NCBI GenBank assembly: GCA_014523495.1
Contig: JAATVM010000200.1
Coordinates: 1-10,305, forward strand
Source of the DNA: Nitrososphaerales archaeon TH1920
GTDB lineage: Archaea; Thermoproteota; Nitrososphaeria; Nitrososphaerales; Nitrososphaeraceae
Direction of reading: 5' to 3'
DNA length: 10,305 bases
Below, piece by piece: positions 5,728 through 10,305 of this stretch. How positions within the stretch are numbered: position 1 is the stretch's first letter; every line of letters begins with the position of its first letter. A program made the translations under genes and the position numbers. The notes under the pieces are model-generated. The model was not told the origin of the DNA. It did not search any database and saw only the letters and a program-made list of their open reading frames with translations.

Positions 5728-6735
5728 ATGGGTTCTAGCGAAGAACTAATGATGCAAGATTTCGAGTTCATAGATTCTTGTATGAAAAAGGTAGTTAATG
5801 GAAATAGTATTTCGCTTGAAGAGGCAGAAAGATTAATTTCAACCAATAACGTGATAAAACTTGCAGACTGTGCTAATTTTATTACTAAAAAATTTAATGA
5901 AGAGAGTGTTGACGTTGAATCTTTGATAAACGCGAAGTCTGGAAATTGTCCTGAGGATTGTTCCTTTTGTGCCCAGTCTACTTTTTATGAAACCGGGATA
6001 ACCAAATATCCACTACTGCCTGACAAAACAATTATAGAAAAAGCAAGAGAAGCAGAAATTCATGGTGCAGCTAGTTTTTGCCTTGTTTGTGCATATAGAG
6101 AACCTTCAGAGAACGATTTTGAAAAAATATGTAGAGTAATAGAAAAATTAAGAAAAGAAGTACAACTAGACATCAATGTTTCACTTGGATTCATGACACA
6201 AGAAAGGGCACAAAGACTAAAATCGTTGGGAGTTAAAAGGTATAACCACAATCTAGAAACCAGTGAAAGTTTCTTTTCAAAGATTTGTAAAACACACGAT
6301 TTTTCAGATAGAATCAAAACTGCTAGGATTGTGAAGAGTGCAGGACTAGAACTTTGTTGTGGAGGGATTATCGGAATGGGTGAAACCACAAGACAACGAA
6401 TTGAACTAGCATTTTCTATTTCATCTCTTGAACCAGACGAAGTTCCAATAAACATCTTAATTCCAAGGAAAGGAACGCCAAAGCAATTGGATAATTGTTC
6501 AATTCATCCAATTGACATAATTAGTACAATAGCTGTTTGGAGATTTATCATGCCAAGAACTATCTTGAAAATTGCAGGTGGAAGAGAAATATATTTTAGT
6601 GATGGTGGTAAACTTGCACTTCAGGCAGGCGCAAATGGAATCATTACTGGTGGTTACCTTACTACAAATGGAAACGCACCAAATAAAGATATCCAAATGA
6701 TACAGGGAATTGGACTCAATACAAGAATTCATTAA
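5728..6735 (+). CDS. bioB: Biotin synthase, radical-SAM enzyme with altered auxiliary-cluster ligands
   Basis: A 335-residue radical-SAM enzyme that inserts sulphur into dethiobiotin to make biotin. The radical-SAM cluster motif CPEDCSFC gives Cys74, Cys78 and Cys81. Other BioB blocks are YNHNLETS (172-179), GGIIGMGET (212-220), VPINILIPRKGTP (239-251) and AGGREIYF (283-290). Aligned by eye to E. coli BioB, the auxiliary [2Fe-2S] ligands Cys97 and Cys188 correspond to Cys118 and Cys210, but Cys128 is replaced by Asn150 and Arg260 by Lys281. New cysteines Cys121 (FCLVC) and Cys211 (LCCGG) sit close to the two that remain, so four cysteines could hold a different cluster. The ATG at 5728 suits the TATA spacing; ATGs at 5749 and 5752 are alternatives. 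bioF begins inside its 3' end. Confidence 0.95.
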   Translation: MGSSEELMMQDFEFIDSCMKKVVNGNSISLEEAERLISTNNVIKLADCANFITKKFNEESVDVESLINAKSGNCPEDCSFCAQSTFYETGITKYPLLPDKTIIEKAREAEIHGAASFCLVCAYREPSENDFEKICRVIEKLRKEVQLDINVSLGFMTQERAQRLKSLGVKRYNHNLETSESFFSKICKTHDFSDRIKTARIVKSAGLELCCGGIIGMGETTRQRIELAFSISSLEPDEVPINILIPRKGTPKQLDNCSIHPIDIISTIAVWRFIMPRTILKIAGGREIYFSDGGKLALQAGANGIITGGYLTTNGNAPNKDIQMIQGIGLNTRIH

Positions 6736-7870
6736 AGCAGATATTAATGAGCTAAAAAAAGAAAATCTCTATAGAAGATTACGAATTGTTGAAAACCATA
6801 ATGGATCTGCAATAGTTGATAATAAGAAAATAATTAATTTTAATTCCAATGATTATCTTGGATTATCTTCAAATCAAGAAATAATAAAAAATACTTCAAA
6901 GAAATTTGATGAAATTTCACAATGTAGTTCTAGACTGGTGGGAGGCAATGGCATAGACGTTATAAAATTGGAAGAAACTTTGAGTAAACACAGAAAAACA
7001 GAATCCTCTCTAGTTTATACCAGTGGATATTCGTCTGTATTGGGTGTTTTAAGTGCTCTTGCAGACAGCGATACAACGATTTTCAGTGATGAGTTAAATC
7101 ATGCAAGCATTATAGATGGCTGTCGGTTAAGTAATGCGAAAATCAAGATATTTCGTCACAATGATTCAGGAGATCTTTTAGGAAAATTAAGAGGTACTAG
7201 AGGTAAGAAAATTCTTGTTACTGAAGGAGTATTTAGCATAGAAGGCGACATTTCAAATTTAAAATCGATCTGTAATTTAGCAAAAGAATTTGGTGTCTTT
7301 ATTATTGTGGATGATGCTCACGGAGACTTTATTTTTGGAAAAAATGGTTCTGGTACACCTTCTGAATTAAAAGTTGATAAATTGATTGATGTCCATATCA
7401 GTAGTCTGAGTAAAGCATTAGGTTGTTTTGGAGGATATGTTGCTTGTACCAATATGGTTAGGGATTATCTCATAAATAAATCAAGACAATTCATATTTAC
7501 TTCTGCTCTTCCAAATCACTTGTGCATTTCTGCACTAAATGCCATTAGGATTGCAAAAAATGGAAATCTGCAGAGAAAACTCTTTACAAATGTGAAGTTG
7601 TTGAACAATGGTCTAAGAAAGGTCGGATTTGATATAGGAAATTCATGCAGTCAAATAATTCCGATACATGTTGGTTCGGAGACACTCACAATGAAATTGG
7701 CCAATAAATTGATACAAAAAGGTATATTTCTTCATCCTATGAGATTTCCTACTGTTAAGAAAGGATGCGCATTATTGAGACTATCATTAAGTGCTTCACA
7801 TACGAAAGAACAATTGATTTATACTTTAGATGGGCTAGAAAAAATTGGCAAAAAATATAAAGTCGTATGA
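6710..7870 (+). CDS. bioF: 8-amino-7-oxononanoate synthase (KAPA synthase)
   Basis: A 386-residue PLP-dependent alpha-oxoamine synthase that condenses a pimeloyl thioester with L-alanine to make KAPA, the first committed ring-forming step of biotin synthesis. Visible residues: NFNSNDYLGL at 43-52, SSRLVGGN at 73-80, His131 in DELNHASII, DDAHGDF with Asp201 and His204, and the Schiff-base lysine Lys235 in SSLSKALGCFGG. The length is typical. The family also includes Kbl and ALA synthase, but adjacency to bioB decides the call. The start is TTG at 6710, inside bioB, giving a 26-base overlap; GGGA lies a few bases upstream and may act as a ribosome site. No better in-frame start keeps the conserved LYRRLRIV segment (20-27). 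bioB and bioF are almost certainly one transcript. Confidence 0.94.
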   Translation: MDSIQEFIKADINELKKENLYRRLRIVENHNGSAIVDNKKIINFNSNDYLGLSSNQEIIKNTSKKFDEISQCSSRLVGGNGIDVIKLEETLSKHRKTESSLVYTSGYSSVLGVLSALADSDTTIFSDELNHASIIDGCRLSNAKIKIFRHNDSGDLLGKLRGTRGKKILVTEGVFSIEGDISNLKSICNLAKEFGVFIIVDDAHGDFIFGKNGSGTPSELKVDKLIDVHISSLSKALGCFGGYVACTNMVRDYLINKSRQFIFTSALPNHLCISALNAIRIAKNGNLQRKLFTNVKLLNNGLRKVGFDIGNSCSQIIPIHVGSETLTMKLANKLIQKGIFLHPMRFPTVKKGCALLRLSLSASHTKEQLIYTLDGLEKIGKKYKVV

Positions 7871-8051
7871 TCCCATAAATAGAATCATTATATTTTTTCA
7901 TGATTACATATAATTAATTAATACTTGCGTAACTTCCAAGGGATAAGTAAAGAATATCAAATTTGAATTGGCATTATTTTATATCTAGATGTATCTCATA
8001 TCATCTAAAAAATTAGTCGCACTGAATATACCCAAGCGACCCATTCCACTA

Positions 8052-8099
8052 TATATTTCATAATTCGAATTTAGAAATATTTGTTAAATATTCGAATTC
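8052..8099 (+). repeat. TTCGAATT repeat, upstream copy
   Basis: Its first 26 bases are exactly those of 2461-2486 in reverse. Within the copy, AATTCGAAT (8062-8070) and ATTCGAATT (about 8090-8098) are perfect 9-base inverted arms, so the element can fold into a hairpin. aattcgaatttagaaatatt and one more t (8062-8082) recur exactly at 8131-8151. Confidence 0.85.
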
Positions 8100-8120
8100 A
8101 TGCATGGAACATTTCTGCCA

Positions 8121-8162
8121 CGTATTTCACAATTCGAATTTAGAAATATTTATTTAATATTC
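8121..8162 (+). repeat. TTCGAATT repeat, downstream copy
   Basis: It shares a 21-base exact stretch with the copy 69 bases upstream and is similar on both flanks. It has lost the right-hand TTCGAATT arm. It places an A/T block directly in front of the 8179 gene. Confidence 0.85.
8146..8160 (+). promoter_or_regulatory. Candidate TATA box of the 8179 gene, inside the repeat
   Basis: atatttatttaatat lies about 19-33 bases before the ATG at 8179. The equivalent block in the upstream repeat copy (8077-8092) would be a second, upstream promoter-like element. Confidence 0.45.
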
Positions 8163-8178
8163 TTGAAATAATGCAGGT

Positions 8179-8520
8179 ATGATAGAAAAAGAATTAAAAG
8201 TCAAGTTGGTCGTATCGGAACGGCAATTTAGGGAAATAAAGTATTATATCTCTCTTCTGCATTCTGAATCAATAGTTTCAGGACTAAAATTTGCATATAA
8301 TAGACAAAAAGCCCAAGATGGTGGATATTTAATTCTTGGAAGGAAGAGTTTCGTAAAAAAGGAAACTAGCATGTTAACTAAGGAGCAAGCCAAATGGCGA
8401 CTTGCAAATTGGAAGACTATGATAAAGACTTATAGAAACAAGGGATATAGTTACCCGACTATAAGTAGAATAAAAAAAGATATTAAATTTATTGCTAAGG
8501 CTAGTAGTAGTAAAAAATAG
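8179..8520 (+). CDS. Small basic protein of unknown function, possible DNA-binding
   Basis: A 113-residue protein I do not recognise. It is very rich in Lys and Arg throughout and ends in ASSSKK. There are no cysteines, membrane segments or signal peptide. Residues about 1-30 look like alternating strand and helix (KELKVKLVVSERQFREIKYYI). The C-terminal part (about 66-108) is helical; NKGYSYPTISRIKKDIKFI at 87-105 has the spacing of a helix-turn-helix ending in a basic recognition helix, so nucleic-acid binding is a reasonable guess. The ATG at 8179 follows the TATA element of the repeat at leaderless distance. It converges on the CdvB-like gene with only 4 bases between the stop codons. Its isolated position behind a duplicated repeat could mean recent acquisition, but that is inference. 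Confidence 0.65.
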   Translation: MIEKELKVKLVVSERQFREIKYYISLLHSESIVSGLKFAYNRQKAQDGGYLILGRKSFVKKETSMLTKEQAKWRLANWKTMIKTYRNKGYSYPTISRIKKDIKFIAKASSSKK

Positions 8521-8524
8521 GATT

Positions 8525-9172
8525 TTAGTAAGTTGATGCTTCTGTACTTTTTTCATCAATGCTAATTGAAGAAAGGTCGGGGAATTTCTCTTTCATACTT
8601 TGTTCCACTAGGGTAGTAGCTTCTTCAATTATACTTGTTGATTCCTCACTTAATACTCTTCCATTATTGACTTCATGTTTAGGTATTTGTGCAGAATCTG
8701 ACAATATACCGCCCATTAGATCGGAAATCTGAGAGAGTGACTGGTCCGCTTCAGGAACCATCGATGATAATCCACCTTGTATGTTCTTTATTACAGACAT
8801 AGCTGGGGTTAATGTGACGACAACATCTCCCAATTCAGTTATAGTATTTAGGCGTAATTGTATTTGCTCCAAGGCTAATTTAGCAGAATCAACCATTTTA
8901 TTCATCTTTCGAATTTGCGAAAGTTCATTTGAAAGTAATTTAGCATACTGTACTTCATGATTTTGTATAGAACGTACTATTCGTTTAAAAATAAGCTGAT
9001 CCTTCTCTACAATCTTTACAGAAATACTTTCTAGTTTTGAAATTTGAAGCTCTAATTTCTTTTGTGCCTCCTCAATTCTTGGTTTTAGAGGCGGTTGTGA
9101 TTTAATACTTTCCAGAATTTTTACTGCCATATTTTCCGACTGGGGTTTATTCCACTTACTTTTAAAGGACAT
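8525..9172 (-). CDS. cdvB: CdvB-family ESCRT-III-like cell-division protein (paralogue without winged helix)
   Basis: A 215-residue ESCRT-III/Snf7-like protein, the membrane-remodelling filament component of archaeal cell division. The layout is typical: a basic N-terminus (KSKWNKP), two long helices (about 30-70 and 72-115) forming the core hairpin, a third helical region through SVIKNIQGGLSSMVPEADQS (126-145) and SQISDLMGGIL (147-157), and an acidic C-terminal tail. Residues 90-157 are the part that looks most like thaumarchaeal CdvB proteins. The tail has neither the proline-rich MIM2 motif nor the winged-helix domain by which Sulfolobus CdvB binds CdvC and CdvA, so this is probably one of the extra CdvB paralogues of these archaea. 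The helix IIEEATTLVEQSMKEKFPDL (181-200) could be a MIM1-like CdvC contact. A GAGGA ribosome site precedes the ATG. cdvA and cdvC are not in the window. Confidence 0.85.
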   Translation of the reverse strand: MSFKSKWNKPQSENMAVKILESIKSQPPLKPRIEEAQKKLELQISKLESISVKIVEKDQLIFKRIVRSIQNHEVQYAKLLSNELSQIRKMNKMVDSAKLALEQIQLRLNTITELGDVVVTLTPAMSVIKNIQGGLSSMVPEADQSLSQISDLMGGILSDSAQIPKHEVNNGRVLSEESTSIIEEATTLVEQSMKEKFPDLSSISIDEKSTEASTY

Positions 9173-9177
9173 TAATA

Positions 9178-9214
9178 TTTCCTCTAAAGCCTATCGCTTT
9201 TTTTGTTTATAAAA
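9178..9214 (-). promoter_or_regulatory. Promoter and ribosome site of the CdvB-like gene
   Basis: TTTTATAAAC (9205-9214, minus strand) is a good archaeal TATA box about 33-42 bases before the ATG at 9172. GAGGA (9180-9184) lies about 7 bases before the ATG and works as a Shine-Dalgarno, which is uncommon in this window. Together they imply a short-leader transcript. Confidence 0.55.
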
Positions 9215-9279
9215 TCAAATGTAACCCAGATCTAGGTATCCAAGGTTACACGATGAACGCTAACATCGGAGATTTTTAC

Positions 9280-9540
9280 TCACTTTTTGGCTTTGTCAAA
9301 CATATGTAATAGTTGTTTAACTGCCCCGTCCATATCCTCCTCACGCACTTCCGGAGATAACCCATGCTTTAGAAGGTTATTTATGGTATTGGAAATTTCC
9401 GAGCTTATTTCGTCAAAACTGTCAACATCGTTAAAACCTTGTTGATAAAGTCGATTAAGTTTCATAGCATACATTCTGGTTTGATCGTTTATTGTGACCT
9501 TATATGTGTTATTGTTTACTTTAATTTCCTCATTTGCCAT
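9280..9540 (-). CDS. Hypothetical small acidic protein
   Basis: An unrecognised protein, 86 residues from the ATG at 9540 (MANEEIKVNNNTYKVT). The frame extends up to another ATG at 9615, giving 111 residues, but the added 25 residues (MNSLYRIEYQNLFLTRSCSF) are unlike the polar body and contain the only cysteine, so I prefer the shorter form. The first 20 residues look like a beta hairpin. The rest is helical: TRMYAMKLNRLYQQGFNDV, then DEISSEISNTINNLLKHGL, then an acidic segment and GAVKQLLHMFDKAKK. It could be a small helical-bundle or dimeric protein, but there is no motif to name. It lies on the same strand as the CdvB-like gene, 107 bases upstream of it, and the CdvB-like gene has its own promoter. 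Confidence 0.65.
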   Translation of the reverse strand: MANEEIKVNNNTYKVTINDQTRMYAMKLNRLYQQGFNDVDSFDEISSEISNTINNLLKHGLSPEVREEDMDGAVKQLLHMFDKAKK

Positions 9541-9673
9541 TGTGATTTTCAATGCAAATGAGCATGATCGTGTAAGAAAAAGGTTTTGGTATTCGATCCT
9601 GTAAAGTGAATTCATTTATTCTCTGGTAATCAATTACGCACGGAAAGAGAAATCCGGTTTATTAGTGCTCTGC

Positions 9674-10003
9674 TTAGTGATTGACTAATTCTGATAATAC
9701 TGACTTGAGTTTTTTAACCAATTCCTCGCCTTTAATTGTAAGTGAATAGTATCTAACAGCCATAGGCCTACTCTTCGAATTGGTCTTTAAACCATATTCA
9801 CTGGTCACTAAACCAGCTTCTTCCAGTTTAGATAGGTGAAAGGAAATATTCTTCCTGTCTACTTTCATCATTTCTTCTAGCTTACTTGCATATACTTTGT
9901 CAGATTCAAGTCGAATAAGAATTCTTAACCTTGTGGGATGCGTTGCTACGTAGATTGTCTCGTAGACATCACTAGGGTTCGTTTTAGTTTTTTTTCTATC
10001 CAA
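9674..10003 (-). CDS. ArsR-like winged helix-turn-helix transcriptional regulator
   Basis: A 109-residue single-domain DNA-binding protein. The winged helix spans about residues 15-90: ETIYVATHPTRLRILIRLE is the typical first helix of ArsR-like regulators, YASKLEEMMKVDRKNISFHLSKLEEAGLV (38-66) is the helix-turn-helix, and SEYGLKTNSKSRPMAVRYYSLT (68-89) is the wing. The last 20 residues form a dimerisation helix. It has no cysteines and no ELCVCDL box, so it is not a classical metal sensor; its signal is unknown. The start is TTG at 10003 with no ATG in frame upstream near the promoter; translation could start elsewhere. A dyad at 10097-10116 and a related half-site at 10048-10057 suggest autoregulation. 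Such regulators are very numerous in these archaea. Confidence 0.85.
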   Translation of the reverse strand: MDRKKTKTNPSDVYETIYVATHPTRLRILIRLESDKVYASKLEEMMKVDRKNISFHLSKLEEAGLVTSEYGLKTNSKSRPMAVRYYSLTIKGEELVKKLKSVLSELVNH

Positions 10004-10047
10004 TTTGTACTTAGAATATAATATCCTAGGGTTTATTATTTTTTTCT

Positions 10048-10116
10048 AAGGGTATATTATTATGGCAATACAGTAATTATTATCCTTTTGCGTAATATAT
10101 CCCCTTGAAGGGTATA
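10048..10116. promoter_or_regulatory. Repeated AAGGGTATA half-sites upstream of the regulator, candidate operator
   Basis: AAGGGTATAT at 10048-10057 recurs as AAGGGTATA at 10108-10116, and TATATCCCCTT at 10097-10106 is an imperfect inverted copy of the latter. The three sites lie in the 230-base gap between the regulator and the tRNA-Thr. They could be bound by the regulator itself. Confidence 0.4.
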
Positions 10117-10233
10117 GCATATCCGTATATAAACTAGTAAATTAAAAAAATAATATTATTGATACCAATCTAGAATACACATCATAACCAAATATTAGAT
10201 TCTAAATTCCTGCTAGTAGTTCTATTAAAAAAC

Positions 10234-10305
10234 AGGTCATGGTGGGATTTGGACCCACGGCCTAAGGTTTACAAAACCTTCGCTCTAACCAGGCTGAGCT
10301 ACATG
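10234..10305 (-). tRNA. tRNA-Thr (TGT anticodon), 5' end cut by the window
   Basis: On the minus strand the stem AAGGT/ACCTT encloses the loop TTTGTAA, giving anticodon TGT. The D stem is GCTC/GAGC and the T stem GTGGG/CCCAC with loop TCCAAAT. The 3' acceptor strand CATGACC (10235-10241) would pair with GGTCATG, of which only CATG (10302-10305) is inside the window, so 3 bases are missing. The discriminator is T73 (10234), as in archaeal tRNA-Thr. CCA is not encoded, no intron is seen, and a T-run follows the 3' end. Confidence 0.94.

Larger units (their letters stand above)
7871..8178. other. Intergenic region after bioF with duplicated promoter-like repeat
   Basis: About 308 bases without a convincing gene. 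A T-run (7891-7898) shortly after the bioF stop may end the bioBF transcript. The second half holds two copies of the TTCGAATT repeat, 69 bases apart, and the second copy carries the TATA element of the next gene. A 17-codon ORF beginning at 8104 is only a reading across the repeat. Confidence 0.5.

Noticed and set aside
6060..6732. Minus-strand frames of 131 and 77 codons inside bioB
   Set aside because: bioB is certain on the plus strand; these are antisense readings with no motifs.
8104..8157. 17-codon ORF starting at ATG 8104 after the first repeat copy
   Set aside because: It reads straight across the second repeat copy and has no coding character.
8052..8162. CRISPR array
   Set aside because: Only two units in tandem, an AT-rich core that also occurs elsewhere in the window, and no cas genes.
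8374..8559. 61-codon minus-strand frame over the end of the 8179 gene
   Set aside because: It overlaps both convergent genes and has low-complexity Phe/Ser/Thr content.

Overview
The window is strongly AT-rich and looks like chromosome of an ammonia-oxidising archaeon of the Nitrososphaerota (Thaumarchaeota). The support is a CdvB/ESCRT-III cell-division homologue, an archaeal thiolase next to a DUF35 zinc-ribbon/OB protein, a tRNA interrupted by a bulge-helix-bulge intron at a non-canonical position, promoters of TATA-box/leaderless type, several TTG or GTG starts, and winged-helix regulators. A Nitrosocosmicus- or Nitrososphaera-like source is a guess; the phylum is better supported than the genus.

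Layout. Positions 26-2112 (+) hold the thiolase, a DUF35 acyl-CoA-binding partner and an unknown 137-aa protein that overlaps the DUF35 stop codon. An intron-containing tRNA-Asn(GTT) follows at 2294-2396 (-), then a four-helix membrane protein at 2507-2899 (-). The centre, 3254-7870, is a biotin locus: bioA (+), then a serine recombinase on the opposite strand and about 530 bases of dyad-rich non-coding DNA, then bioB and bioF (+), which overlap by 26 bases. No bioD and no recognisable pimelate-forming gene (bioC/H, bioW, bioI, bioZ) lies in the window. After a repeat-bearing gap there is a small basic unknown protein (8179-8520, +), a CdvB paralogue (8525-9172, -), an unknown 86-aa protein (9280-9540, -), an ArsR-like winged-helix regulator (9674-10003, -) with a dyad upstream, and a tRNA-Thr(TGT) cut by the window end.

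How the genes work together. BioF makes 7-keto-8-aminopelargonate (KAPA), BioA aminates it to DAPA, and BioB inserts sulphur into dethiobiotin; the intervening step (BioD) must be encoded elsewhere or by another enzyme. BioA resembles the Bacillus type that uses lysine as amino donor. BioB appears to have lost two of the four E. coli ligands of the auxiliary cluster and gained two new cysteines beside the two that remain, which suggests a different sulphur-donating cluster. This is the most interesting signal here. The thiolase/DUF35 pair on the same strand could belong to ordinary acetoacetyl-CoA chemistry or, speculatively, supply the C7 precursor. A family of short repeats centred on TTCGAATT is spread over the window, including one 26-base perfect match in inverted orientation between sites about 5.6 kb apart.
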